Assembly: GCA_029379385.1 (NCBI GenBank)
Contig: CM055606.1
Coordinates: forward strand, 14,781,142 to 14,845,141
Length of the DNA: 64,000 nucleotides
Direction: 5' to 3'
From: Quillaja saponaria
Lineage: Eukaryota > Streptophyta > Magnoliopsida > Fabales > Quillajaceae
Below are positions 47,516 to 60,694 of the stretch, in pieces. Below the pieces are notes generated by a model, which worked only from the letters and a program-made list of their open reading frames with translations, was not told the DNA's origin and searched no databases. The number at the start of each line of letters is the position of its first letter. The stretch's first letter is position 1. Both the position numbers and the translations under genes were made by a program.

Positions 47516-50500
47516 CTTAAGACAGCAACTTCAATTGCGACAAATATGCCAACTCCTACATAAGGAAGACCAACATAATTGCTCTTCTTTGGACAGAAAC
47601 AAAATGAGTAGAGAAGGAAAATCAAAATGTTATGCAAAGTACTTTGTAAGAAAGATATAGGAGGGATTCATATCTTTTGAAACTGAGAATATTGTTAATC
47701 AAGTTGAAAAGGAGGAAATGAACAAGATTCCACAAATCGATATGATGCATCTAGATGATTGGCAATAGGTTATGAAGATTTTTCATTTAAAACTATTAAT
47801 GCTAGATAGCGTGATTCAAAAAGGGCTTGTGAATAAAACCAAATAAAGGATGCAACACCAGAGGCACCCTACCCCATGGAAGAATAGAAGAGACCCTCTC
47901 CCAATCCCCACAAATAAAGATGCAATAGTGCAAAGTTAGTCGTTAATTCCCTATTCACCCTAGGGAAAATAGTAAAAACATTTCAAGCTAGACAGCTATG
48001 TGTTTTCAGGACTCAGGGATGTAAACTACAAACAGAAAGTATAACCAATCAACTAATAAAACCTCACCAAAAGGAAATTCAAGTGAAAATATATCTACTA
48101 CCATAGAAATTCATCCACATTCCAAAATATAAGTTTTCTACAAAAAAGTTAAATTATAATTAAACACGCCTAATAACTGAACCTCGAAGTAGTTGACATA
48201 AGCAAGACAATGAGGCCTACGAATTTCCCAATAATCGTCATTTTACCCTGGATTTGTAAGATAGACTTGCATGAGCTGATTTCACAATAAGTCAGACAAG
48301 CAAACCAGAGGAGAGAGAGAGAGGGATTTTTTTTAATTTCACTTACGTGTTCATCAATAAGAGTAATGTTGTCTCCTTTAAGAAGGATCCTCCCTGAACA
48401 CAATAAGTGAGACAACTTCAAAGGATGCATAAGTAAGCAAGACATGAGTACACAGAGAATGACAAGATGAAGCACCTAATGATTTTCCGCTCTTTTTCTT
48501 GATGCTAACTTCTTTAGTGTCATCCAGAACCAAATTCATGTATTCATCAAACCCCTGTTTGACCAAACAGGAAAGCAGATAAGTTTAAAATGTACAAAAT
48601 CCAGAAATCAACTAGGAAGATAGACTTGCATAAATACTTATCACATATCAAAACACCAAGAAACATATACACATGCATATGGAAAAACACCACAAATAGA
48701 TCAGATTTTGAAACTTTATTTTAACAATAGACTAGATTTGAAACTCATATTCTCAAATGGGCTAAATTTATAATTTTGTGGTTTCAACTCACGAAATATG
48801 GCACATCACAAGTCCATGAGGGCGGCCCAGTCAGCACATGATGTCAGCTTACAGTCTCGAGGTATAGTACTTTCTGGCTACATTCGTGACATTCAAGTCA
48901 CCAATTGAAGTTGCATGCTTTAGATAACTAGTCACTAAAACTACTTTTCTTTCTTCCATGTGGGTTCAATCTTATTTTACTTCTTTATTAGAATTTTGAA
49001 AATGTACAAGAAAATTAATTGGGTATGGTAGATAGTTGGGGTGGTGGATTAATGTGATTTTAAAGAATTGGGTATCATTCACAATTATTCTAACCATATA
49101 ATTGAACCACTAATATGTTTTTATTTTCTCTCTCTCAAGAAGATTAAAAAAAACAAAAAATAGATTAGAATTTATAAATTAAAATATGTTCTCAATAGCT
49201 TGTTTAATTATTATGTTCATAAAATAGAGGAAAATTTTCATTTTCAATACCACTAAGTTCCATTTATTCAAAAGAATAACATAAGATGTTGTATCAAGAA
49301 TTCACATCTGTTTAATTACAATTTTGATGGTACACTGTACACTTTTTATTGGGTTAGGATAATATCATGGTTTCTGTATAAATAAAAAACATGTATCAGG
49401 GTATATAATAATTATAATATTTTGAATTTTTTTTTTCTAAATAAGAAAATACTGTAGGTGCACATAATATTTTTATAAGGAGAGTGCTCCCTTCATTAAC
49501 TTACTAGGTTTGAATATCGTTTGAGATACCATGGTGAGTAAAATTTTGATAAATTTTATAGTTTTGACAAAATTATTTTTGATCAGATTGAAGAAGTGAT
49601 TAATCAAGTTGTAATATAAGAACATTGCATTACATTTTAGTCATTTTATAGATAATAATTTTTTAAAAAAACTTGTAAACAATCAAATGTATTTACATGT
49701 TAATGGTGTTTATGGAAACAGAAAATATTCAGCAAAATTATAGAAAAATGATTAAAGAGTGTTTTTTAATTTAATTAAAGACTTCTTAATTTTTAATTAT
49801 GGAATATGATACTGAAATAGGATATGATATTGAAATAGGAGATCAAAAAGTTCATAACTAAACATGCTTGGCTTAATTTATTTTTCTTCCTATACCAATG
49901 TTAGTTATTTTTCTTCCACCACCCGAACTATCCTCCATACCCAATTAATTTTCTTGTACATTTTCAAAGTTCAAATGAAGAAGTAAAATAAAATTGAACC
50001 CACATGGAAAGAAAGAAAAGTAGTTTTAGTGACAAGTCATCTTAATCATAAGAAAAGTAGTGAAAGTTCTAAAATGGACAAGAGTGAGACACACAGAAAT
50101 AACTTATTGCTATGCTGTGTGCAACCTTCACTTCGTGACTGGGGAGAAAAATCCATACTTCATGACTTGAAGTCACGAAGTGACTGTAGTCGTGCCCTTG
50201 TGCTACAAGTCGATCTTCAGCTTTATTTTGAACCCTGTTTAGTAAAATAAGCTGAGCTCAATCTTTTCAAAGATAGGTTGAGCTTAGTTCATAAGCTGGC
50301 TCTTTTAATATTATTTAATAAATTTATAATATATCTATGTATATACAAAAAACTAAAATAAGTTTTTAACTTGGTTTTGTGATAATTTATGCAAATGGTT
50401 ACCAAGTAGAGCATGGGTTCAACTATTTTTTATTACAAAACTTTTTTAGAATTTTTAAAAAATCTTCAAGAGCCCTTAACGAGTCGAGATTGAGTTTAGG

Positions 50501-52697
50501 GTTAAGCTCATTAACTCTCAACGAGCTTAAGCTCGAGAGCTCTTAACGAACACAAGCAGAGCTTGAGCTTATCCAAAACTTGACTAGTCGAGCTGATCTT
50601 TGGCAAAGCTTGGCTCATTGCCACCCTTACGCCCACCTTAACAAATTTTTAAAGCCTCATTGATAATTTTTTTTTTTGAAAAACTAAGTTAAATTTTTTA
50701 TAAAATAGAAATAAAGTGAGCTATAAAGTACCCAATCTTGTTTCTAATGTCACCATCTACTTTTATTATTTTAATCACAACCGTTTATAACCTTCAACTA
50801 GTTACCTAATAATTGTTAAAATAATAACAATAATAATTTTATTATTATTTACCTCACAATTTTAGTTTCATAATTTCATTTCATTCCAATTACCTCTCCC
50901 TGACTCAACCCGAATTCCTCTGTAAGCTAGACACCCCTACAAATTTTGTTGTTTCTCTTACCATCTCTATCTTTATCTACAAATTCTTGGCTTAGTGCTT
51001 ACACATCTCTTCTGCAAAACCTGAGGGATTGAGCAAGGGATGTGAACAAATGTTACCTTGAGAGATTCAAAGGGCAAGAAAAGATGAATATACATGAGAT
51101 GAAGGAAGAGAGAGAATATGCGGGGGTGGGGCTGCGAGAGAAGAGGATATGACAAGTTGAAATTGAAAATATTTTATAAAGTTACAGGCTAAAACCAAAA
51201 TTATTAAATTGTTTTTGCAAGTTACATATACTTAATAGGTAGTGTTGACATGTGGCCAATTTATATTGACACATAATAAAAGAAATTAAACATTTAATAC
51301 CCTACTTTCCAAAGTGGGACTGAATAGTGCACCTAGAAATTAGTATAAAAAAATTAAATTTGTTTTAAAGTGTGCATTTATTATTAATTGAAACCATATA
51401 CAATAATATTTTGTGAGAATATAATTTGCTGGTCGTGTAAGTTGTGTGTTAGAAAGTCTTCAATATATATTTTTTAAAGAATTTTTGTGTTTGGATGAAT
51501 TATCATCTCTGTAATTGGGATTGTCTTTTTTGGTTTTTGAATAAAAAAATCTTTGCTTTGTTAAAATATATAAATACATATGCTCCCTATTAAAAATTAT
51601 TGAGCAATGATATTGTGTTAGGGAAATTCTCCTAATTTGTGATCACTTCTTTTTAAGTTAGCTGGGTCATACTTTCTCAAGTTATACTTATATTTTCAGT
51701 CTTTCTACTTGTTGCTTCAAGTTTGAACACTTGTTCAGTTTTTCTACCAATATATTATTTGACTTGTTCCCCTACCGTTAACTTGAAAATCACATTTTTA
51801 TTCAATATATTGCATATGTGGCCAAGATGTCTCATACGTCTAAATATGTCTCTTCCCTCGTACTCTTCTGTGATTAAAATAACGCTTAATTGTGTCTTTT
51901 CTTTCAACTTGATTCTAACTTCTTCAAACACTAAAATCCAAATACGCATAACTTCTAACCCTTTTCGGTTCTTCAAGAGCAACAAAATTGTGTCAATTGT
52001 CAAATCGAATTCTGCTACAGTAGGCTTGATTATAATCTATATACAAGTACCACGTGTCAATGAAATATGAAGATATTTATTATCTCTTATTTTATTTCCA
52101 AGCATGTACAGAAACATTATGTGAAAATTTTCGTAATAAATATGTCAAGTAATACACAAATTAATGCGAATATCAAAATCAAGAGGGCGGGTGGATGAGA
52201 GTGATTATTTTGGGAGTTTTCATGGGTTTATGCATTGCTACTAAAAATTAGGTTGTAGATTATCATAAAATTGCCTTTCCCTATTAAGGCTAGCTACAAG
52301 AGGTCACCATTTTTGACGAGTTGCAAAACTTTTTATTTACGTCCTTGGTTCCTATATATGCTTTGTAATCTTAGACTAAGATCCTTCATATACCATAATC
52401 CTTCATTTCCCAAAATATTAATACAATTTTCCCGTTCACTGGATCATTTTCCTAAAACATAAATAAAGGATAACATATCAATTATGGAATCAAAAATGGC
52501 TGGTTAACGCTTATACAAGGGTCAAGATGATGGACTTTTCTTAATGAATGGGACTGATCTTGGAAGACTTTTCTCACTCTCCATAGTTAGGAAGAATAAC
52601 TTTCTTTAATTTCTATATAAATATATCCCTCAATATATACCTAATTAATTAAGAACCCATCAATTTCAGCAAACTGAAGCTAGATACATAGAGATAG
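47516..52697. repeat. Recent large duplication of 1208-6397
   Basis: Begins at CAACTTCAATTG, matching 1208, and runs collinear with the first unit through the SmE fragment, the 2440-3900 spacer, the dispersed repeat and the GLR upstream region into GLR-E. Long stretches are almost identical to the first unit, for example 49201-49560 against 2881-3240. The last 400 bases or so before GLR-E look more like the GLR-C flank. The G-box core is at 52051-52056. Confidence 0.85.
48343..48554 (-). pseudogene. SmE: SmE 3' fragment, exons 4-5, frameshifted
   Basis: Exon 4 (48554-48476) is the same as in the 45.5 kb copy. Exon 5 (48393-48343) has one extra base after the ATTACTCTTAT segment, so GRILLKGDNITL continues as IDEHVS instead of MMNT-stop. 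Exons 1-3 are absent. Confidence 0.8.
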
Positions 52698-54348
52698 ATG
52701 GCCTAACTATCTTCTAAGTTGCTTTTTTTCTTGTCTTCTCTTGCTGGTTTGTTTAAAGGTGGGAGTTGTTGGAAATGAACAAACTGGTACTACTTCCATG
52801 GGAGAAATCAAGCTGAGAATAGGAGTACCAATGAAAGAGGGTTTTACTCAGTTTGTGAAAGTAAAATGGAACACTCGGACATACAGATACGACGTTACTG
52901 GATTCTGCATAGCAGTTTTCAATGCAGTACTACAAGTTTTACCTTTCAAAGTTAATCCTCAGTTTGAACCTTTCGTAAATGGAACCAAATGGAATGCCAA
53001 GAGTGCTGGAACTTACACCCAACTCTTACATCAAATTCCTCAAAAGGTTAGTTCAATCTCATGATCCTATATATATATATATGATCATAACGCATTAAAG
53101 TTTACTAAATTCTTTTATACATGTATACATGAAAAGAAGTATGACTGCTGTGGTTGGAGATGTGACAATCGTAGCGGATCGGGCAGATTATGTTGATTTT
53201 ACGCTGCCATTTACAGAGACGGGAGTGAGGATGATTGTCAGAGTTCAACATGGGAAACACATTAATATGTGGATTTTTCTACGGCCTTTTAGTTGGGATC
53301 TTTGGTTGACTCTCACATTAGTCTGTGTTTTCATCGGAGTTGTGATACGAATCATGGAACGAAATGTGAACATGTCAGAATTGGACGGTTCATCCTCTTC
53401 ACCGCAAAGAGAACAACTTACAGCAATCTCAATTTTATGGCTTCCCCTATCTCAAGCTGTGATTCCTCAAAGTAATTCATTTTTAAATATTTTTCTATTT
53501 CTTAAAATTGTTAATTAAATTGTCAGATGACACTTTTAAGAATGATAAGCCATATTTAATTTCGTTGATTTCAGGGGAGTTGGTTGCCAAGAACTGTTCG
53601 AGGTTTGTATTGGTGGTGTGGTTAATACTGGCATGTGTCCTAATGCAAAGTTACACAGCAAGCTTATCATCAATATTGACAATAGATCGGTTGAAACCTA
53701 ATTACCTTACTACAAATGAGTTGATAAGAAAAGGTTATCAGGTTGGTTACCAAAATGGTTCCTTTGTAGGGGAACAGTTTTTGAAACAACGCTTGAAGTT
53801 TGATCAAACAAAATTGAAGCCATTGGACACCATTTCTGATTATCACCATGCCTTGAGGAATGGAATTGTTGAAGCCATATATGATGAAATACCGTACATT
53901 AAGGTCTTCCTTAAAAAATTTGGTTCTAATTACATTGATGGTTGGACCAACCTATCGGACAGATGGATTAGCCTTTGTAAGCTCCTCTCTCCGTCTCTGT
54001 GTTTCTCTCTCACACACACACTCTAGATGTCTCTCTATAAATATAATTATATTTTTGTGTTTCTCTCTCACACACACACTCTAGATGTCTCTCTATAAAT
54101 ATAATTATATTTTTTTTAAATAAATTAAGCTTCGCTACACTATTTGAATCATCAAATGTGTACTAATTGGCTCGCCTACAGGCCACCTTCAAGTTTGAAA
54201 CTAATCCAAGTAGTGATCACTCAAACTAATTGACTGGTTTTCAACGTACTCTAATAAATAATGTTGTGTTTTTATAGAACTTTGTAGATGTGTAATAATG
54301 CCATGCTTCTCATGACTTATTGATCATATTTCTTATTTCTTGTGTGAA

Positions 54349-54387
<39 letters not shown>

Positions 54388-54858
54388 ATACATTTAATTT
54401 TTATTTATTTTTAGGCATTCCCCTGCAACTCAAGTCTTACCTCCTTTTTTTCAAGAGCCATCCTGAATGTGACTCAAAGTGATGTAATGGACCGAATTGA
54501 GAAGAAGTACTTTGGGAGTAATAATTGGATACTCCAAGCCCAAGATGTTCCTGGTCAATTTTCTTCAGATTCTCCTACTCCTAGCCTCACAGCACCCAGC
54601 TTTGCAGGTCTCTTTATGCTCACAGGGATTGCAACAGTCTTAGCATTACTTGTCTCGGAAAGCTTCATTTGGCAAAAATCCATTGTGATGGCAAACAATT
54701 ATAGACAAAGATATTTAGATAAAAGGCAGGTTGGTTCTATAGATGAAGGGAATATTGTTAATGGTGATGGACAATTGCATGAAGATGATAACGTCGAAAC
54801 CCCCCAAGCACAAATACTCCTCACAACAGCGACAAATGCCTCATCAGAAGAAAATTAA
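52698..54858 (+). pseudogene. GLR: GLR-E: type I ATD-less glutamate receptor-like gene with three one-base insertions
   Basis: Exons by homology: 52698-53046, 53140-53471, 53575-53976 and 54415-54858. Exons 1, 2 and 3 are each exactly one base longer than in GLR-A and GLR-C. The insertions are a T in codon 3 (ATGGCCTAA, immediate stop), a C just after the exon 2 acceptor (TATGACTGCT for TATGATGCT) and a T before GATGGTTGGACC in exon 3. A start at the in-frame ATG 52798 would skip the signal peptide, but the exon 2 shift would still end the protein early. GFCIDVF has become GFCIAVF. Exon 4 is open. Intron 3 has a 58-bp tandem duplication (53998-54113). All splice sites are intact, so transcription and splicing may persist. 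Unless the insertions are sequence errors it cannot encode a channel. Confidence 0.85.
53998..54113. repeat. 58-bp tandem duplication in GLR-E intron 3
   Basis: Two copies of a unit with CTCTCACACACACACTCTAG and TATAAATATAATTATATTTT; GLR-A and GLR-C have one. It is a copy-specific change. Confidence 0.85.
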
Positions 54859-55303
54859 TTATAGTAATAGGTTGACACTGCCAGGAAGTACTGTAATTTG
54901 AAATTATAAATAAGATCATTTTTTTGTCTTTGATAAATTGAATTTATTACCTCATTCTTTGGTTGCCTGATTTTTTGAAAATTTGATGGACATCGTCTCA
55001 GTTTGTGCAGATCTAATCTACTCTGCAAATCTTAGTGCCCTAAGTTTTGGTGGGATTTTATGTAAATCTGATGGGCACCGTCCCAGTTTATTCAGATCTG
55101 ATGTGCTCTACAAGTTGCTGCTATGCAAATCTTAGTTCCCCAAGTTCTGGGGGAGAAGATAAGTGGCACTCACCGTTTCATTTAAGTTGGGTCTTTTTTC
55201 TTCTTTTTTCCTTCATTTTTTGTTTTTTGTTTTTGTTTTCCATTATAATAGCAGGCCTAGACTATGAGTTGGTTCAATTCTGTCTTTTGCTAAAAGATGT
55301 TAC
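54859..55303. repeat. GLR-E 3' flank, cut by solo LTR
   Basis: Matches 8488-8940, including the 100-bp tandem repeats, and ends in GATGTTAC at the solo-LTR insertion site. The continuation of the flank resumes at 58570. Confidence 0.8.
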
Positions 55304-58300
55304 TGTCACATTCTCATATGAAGGTATGACTAGTCGAAAGAATGGATACCTAAATCTCCGTAACCCTGAATCCACAATGTAGACATAATCAAAATATATA
55401 CATAAATATAGACATAATCAAGATATGAGACATAAATATTTACTTTCAATTCGGCAGAGATCTCTAATAAAGTGGAACTTGTCCAACAGCATATATACCA
55501 AAAACTTGGTATAATTCACAGTTAAACCACAATATCAAAATACTCATAGGAGCTCTGCTCCTAACCACACCTTAATTACAATAGTTAACTCAATATACAC
55601 AACAAAGCATAGCATCTAAAATGACTGCAAGTGTCGCCTTAACAGCTTCAAGTATGTGACTTCGGGATATACCTTGCCGCAATAGTATCGGTCGGTAACA
55701 AATCTTGACACAGCGAACTGGGTCTTTCTGATACTTAAAAAAAAAAACAACAGAAGAAGGAACAAGTCACAAATATTCAGTGAGCAAACCATGTATCCAA
55801 AGAGTACCAGCATTACCCAACACATATATCACTAATTAATCTCATGTTTAAATTTATTTCACTTGTATGTATCTATAACTATCATACAATCACAATTCAT
55901 ATATTTTACATTTTTCATTATAGTAACCAATTCATACAAAAAAATCAAAACATACATGCAAGCAAAAGGCCAACGAGTAACCCAGCCTCGCACACCAGTA
56001 TCACCCCCTTCAGGGTATTTACGCTCCCGCACAACAATTTAATCTTCGTACATAATCCATCCCACTGGGGCTGAGCACTCAATTTAAAAAAAAACATTTA
56101 TCAGAATTAGAATTTCTTGTGATTTTAAATCAGGGTATCCTAGTTGCACTTGGACTTTTAATTTTTGGAGATAAAAATCATTTTTCACAAAAATATCACT
56201 TTGTTAGCTCTTATCAACCCCAATCAATGTCAAACAAAACAACCAACATCAAACAAACATAATTCAATAAATTACTGAAATACTATACTTATATTTCCAT
56301 ATAACACGTCTATTCACATACACATATAATTGCACATAAAGAATCTAGCAATCAAAGAGTTCGTAATTTACTCACTAAGCTTATGAATGATGTTCGTCAG
56401 TCCTTCTGGTTTGCGCGGGTGTCGAGGTATCCTCAACACGATCTGAAGCTGAAAATCACTAATTCATATATTCTTTATTATGTGTATTTCATGATAAATT
56501 TAAAAATTTTAAATTTACTATATCTATCTATTGTTGTATATAAATCAATTTCTATATACTTAGCTATATTTAGGTTCTTTAAGAAATTCGTTTAACCCTA
56601 ACCAAATAGGTTTCCTTCCACTTATATACAAATGTCCATGAACCAAATATATCCTAATAACTTCTTATATTGTGTACATTCCATACCTAAATTTATGAAT
56701 TATTCATTTAACATCTTATTTGGAAAATAATCAAATATCTTAGACCAATATTAGTTATTCTAATTTATTCAAAACATTAAATTTTCTAATTTACAATACT
56801 CATCTAACTTTTATATTCCCTCCATCAATGTCTAGCTAACAATATATATATATATATATAATTTAACATTTATAATATCTTCCCTTTTTGATTTCCTACT
56901 TTGTTTGGGACTTATTCACTAAATTACATGTCAGACTCATTATCATTCCCTTACTCACATAACATTCTCTAATCCTCTATTATCATCTTTCTAACTGTCA
57001 CAATTAATACCATAAAATCTAACCACCATAATCCCGTATCAATTAAATGAGTAATTGATTAATTAATGCCTGCAAACAAGGATTTCTTTGCCGCCTTCAT
57101 CCTCTCATATTCATTACTACCATCTTCCATCATCATGCTACAATTACTTCCTCATTTCCACACTTACCCAACAAATAGTTTTTATTTATTTATTATGACT
57201 TAGCTTAAACGGCAAATAATGCTTCCAGTAAGATTTGAGCTCTCACTTGGTCCACTGGTTTTTCTATAAAATTTTGTCAAAATTTTAAGGTTTATCAAGT
57301 ATTAACTTCTGAGTTCAATACCAAAACAAGATTGGAGACTTTAAAGATCTGAATTTTACTTTAATTGTGTAATAAAATTAAGAGATTCATATTTATTTTT
57401 TCATAATCACTCCTACCTTTACTGCCGTTTACGGCTGCTCCAACCCTTGCCACCCTCTCACCCATGTAACCAACATCCACGGCTGTTGCTGAAACTACCG
57501 GTGGTCGTGAGACGCAGCTGCTCTGCCTAGCCTGTTACAATTGCTTCGGCCTGCCTATTCGATGCAGAGCCGCTTCCAGCCCCTGTTCAAGAAGCTGCGC
57601 CCGTGGACCATCAACTCCATTCCAGCAGCACACCTAAACTGATGGAAGCAAAACTGCCTGAATCACTTCGCCTCAACAAGTCCCCCCATACCCAAGTATA
57701 AACCACAAACTTTCTATCTATCTGTCTTGGCCAACACCAAGCAATACACGGCCAAAACAGAGAGAAGATACAGCCTATTCGTCAACTATATTTGGCTGGG
57801 CGTGAAGGAAGAATAATAGTGTGCAAAGTAAGATCTGGACTTGACCAAAGTGGAAGATTCTTTAAGAGATGAATTGCTGAATTTGTGTGACTTCGTGGAG
57901 GTTCATTGGGGCTGGCAGCAAGATAAATATCAACCTGCAGAGTCGGTGGAAGAATGGAAAAAGACGGTTGGCTCGTGGCATGGTGAGGTATAGGTATATA
58001 AAAAATCATTATTTTAATATGACTAGTGGTTGTTATTTGGTTACCCATATTATCCTATTTAATTATATATATATACACTACTCATAAATCTCAAGGATAA
58101 TGTATATACACATATATACACATATATATAGTTACTTATTTTATTAAAATTTAAAATTCCTATCCATATATATATAGAAAATTGAATCCTAGTAATTTAA
58201 TACACTAGCTTTATTATAATAATTTGTAATACACATTTACTCATTTTCTTTTACATAAGAAAAATATAAGTCTAAGGTAATCAATTTGGTGGTGGACTTT

Positions 58301-58569
58301 AATTCATCTATGAATATATATATATATATATATATATATACGTACTATCTTAACTTAATTTGTTTCATAAAAATTAGTATTTACGGAACCACAATAGTTT
58401 ACATATAATATTTTAAAATATACACGAACACTCCAAAGTGTACATTACAGATATCGATTTATATCATGTTCAATTACATTATTATTTATTTAATCTGTTT
58501 ATTTTATAACAAAATTTTACACAATGTTTAAAACTAAACTTTACAATATTTATTATAAGGGTTATGATA
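55304..58569 (-). mobile_element. Long solo-LTR-like insertion (copy 2, inverted)
   Basis: Flanked by GTTAC at 55299-55303 and 58570-58574, and it clearly interrupts the duplicated GLR 3' flank (8935 equivalent on both sides). On the - strand it runs from TATCATAACCC to GAATGTGACA and shares both ends and several internal blocks with 26080-29705 (for example 55980-56100 against 28870-28990). 3.27 kb without a terminal repeat pair or coding domains. The first base pair of the left end is TA here and TG in the other copy. (AT) runs lie at 56842-56861 and 58317-58341. Confidence 0.75.
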
Positions 58570-58574
58570 GTTAC

Positions 58575-59559
58575 AACTGAAGAAGGTCTTGACCAATTAA
58601 TTTTTAATGGAGCCAAAATAAATAAAAATAAAAAGATTTGTAAATTTAAAAAGATAGAGAAATAAATATTTTTATTTTTTAGCAAAATTATATAAGAACA
58701 AATAAATTATTAAATTAATTTCCTTAAAATCTCACACCCTTAATATTAATAAATAAAACAAATAAAGTGTAAGAAATTGAGAATTATAGTATTTTTACTC
58801 TAAATTAATATTATTTTGTATTATGTACTCTTTTTTTCAATAAATTTTTTTTTGGTTATCTTCTCCCCTCTACCTGCTTAGATAGCTGAAGGAGGCCCTA
58901 ATCACTAGGGCAAAGGTCCAAACACCTATTATCCTTGTATATTTACGAGATTCAGGGGTTGACTCTCCTATAAGGCCTATTTGAAATTTATTATTTCTAT
59001 TTTTTTATTTAATAGTGATGAAAGAACTTTAGTATTTTAAATTTTTTATTCAATTAAAACTTACGGCCTTTTTCAAATCAAATATAAGAAAAGAAATGAA
59101 GTCAAACTCATTTTGAGACTTTGAGTTATTCAAGTCTTGGATACCAAAACCAACAAAAGAAGCAATAAGAGGAAGGTGGTATATAGTGAGGTTTAAATCA
59201 AAATCAAGTCAATTAAATTAGTACAATTTAAAGTCATCTCAAACTTCTATACTATATTAATTAATTTGATATATAAACTCCATGGAACTGAGATTCATGT
59301 CCAATAATTTACATTTATTTAATACATTGACGTTGAAGTGGTCCAAACTTGCAATCTGCAAACAGAATATTTAGTTTGTAAGGGTTCAATTCAATAGAAA
59401 GTGTGGTCTAATACAATTTCATGTCATTTTAAAAGAATAAAATTATATTTATTAATTCATTGCTCTATCTTTAATGATTTTGTTGTGATATATATTTAGA
59501 AACTTTAGTGTAATATTATATATTTACTACTTTTATTTTTTTTTATTTTTTTCTGTAAG
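58575..59559. repeat. GLR 3'-flank block, continuing after the solo LTR
   Basis: Matches 8940-9860 and 36240-37160. At about 59490 it switches abruptly into an intron-3-like end and then GLR exon 4, so the rest of a GLR gene has been lost between. Confidence 0.75.
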
Positions 59560-60003
59560 GCATTCCCCTACAACTCAAGTCTTACCTCCTTTTTTTCAAG
59601 AGCCATCCTGAATGTTACTCAAAGTGATGTAATGGACCAAATTGGGAAGTACTTTGGGAGTAATAATTGTGTACTCCAAGCCCAAGATGTTCCTGGTCAA
59701 TTTTCTTCAGATTCTCCTAATCCTAGCCTCAGAACACATAGCTTTTGCAAGTCTATTATGCTCACAGGGATTGCAACATTCTTAGCATTACTTGTCTCGG
59801 AAAGCTTCATTTGGCAAAAACCCATTGTGATGGCAAACAATTATAGACAAAGATATTTAGATGAAAGGCAGTTTGGTTCTATAGATGAAGGGAATATTGT
59901 TGGTGGTGATGGACAATTGCATGAAGATGATAACGTGGAAACCTCCCAAGCCCAAATACTCCTTATCACAACAGCTACAAATGCCTCATCAGAAGATAAT
60001 TAA
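59560..60003 (+). pseudogene. GLR: Orphan GLR exon 4 (type I)
   Basis: Preceded by CTGTAAG as a possible acceptor and open to the stop. It reads AFPYNSSLTSFFSRAIL, then a shortened QIGKYFGSNN (two residues fewer than EKKYFGSNN), M4 TFLALLVSESF and the usual acidic tail. The entry to M4 is altered (FCKSIML for FAGLFML) by compensating small indels. Exons 1-3 are not found in the preceding sequence, which is GLR 3' flank. It could only be used by splicing from GLR-E about 5 kb upstream across the solo LTR, which I consider unlikely. Confidence 0.85.
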
Positions 60004-60415
60004 CTATAGTAATAGGTCGACATTGCCAGGATCGATGTACTATAATTTGAAATTATCTAGTTAATTAGTCTAAATAAGATCATTTTTGGTCTTGTCGAAT
60101 GGTAAATTAAATTTATTGTCTCATTCTTTGGTTCTCAGGATAGTTCATTAGTACGACTATGTAAGCTTAACAAATCATAATTCACTTCTTATAGTTGTTG
60201 CGAGTTGGTTTGATATGAGCCAAAATTATATAATTGTTCATAAACTAGCATTCTTTAGTTATTTTCGTTTATTTTTCTGTCAATTTTGTGTCTTAACTTC
60301 CAAAATATTTACTATTTTTCGGTCATCAACTTAGAATTTTAGAGAAAAAAATTAAAACAAATTTATTTATTTGTTGGTAGAAAAGGGAATAAAAGAACAA
60401 AAACAACATAAGGAA
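60004..60415. other. Flank of orphan exon, no gene seen
   Basis: Matches 42320-42480 for about 190 bases, then unmatched AT-rich sequence. Confidence 0.5.
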
Positions 60416-60419
60416 ACAA

Positions 60420-60640
60420 ATTAAGTTGGAGCTATAGCAATCCTTCTCTGCCAAGCAATGTCCAAACTATATGCCTCTATAATAAGTCTAATCGAATAAG
60501 GAGCTTCGTCCCAATCACAATCTTCCTCCTGCAGGTCTAAATTTACTAGATGTACCTGCTACTTGATTCCCTTCACGGTGAACATGCAGTAGCCGAACCT
60601 CCCAATCCATTGAAATAATATGACTGTATCATGAATAAGA
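60420..60640 (-). pseudogene. RNase H-like (RVT_3) retroelement fragment
   Basis: On the - strand two frames give DWEVRLLHVHREGNQVA, then after a one-base shift VNLDLQEEDCDWDEAPYSI and a C-terminal LDIAWQRRIAIAPT before a stop. HREGN followed by a VA(D)-type motif is the signature of the C-terminal part of plant RNase H-like domains. Only the end of the domain remains. An (AT) run lies at 60672-60697. Confidence 0.65.
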
Positions 60641-60663
60641 GGACCATGAGCATTGGCAGAAAA

Positions 60664-60694
<31 letters not shown>

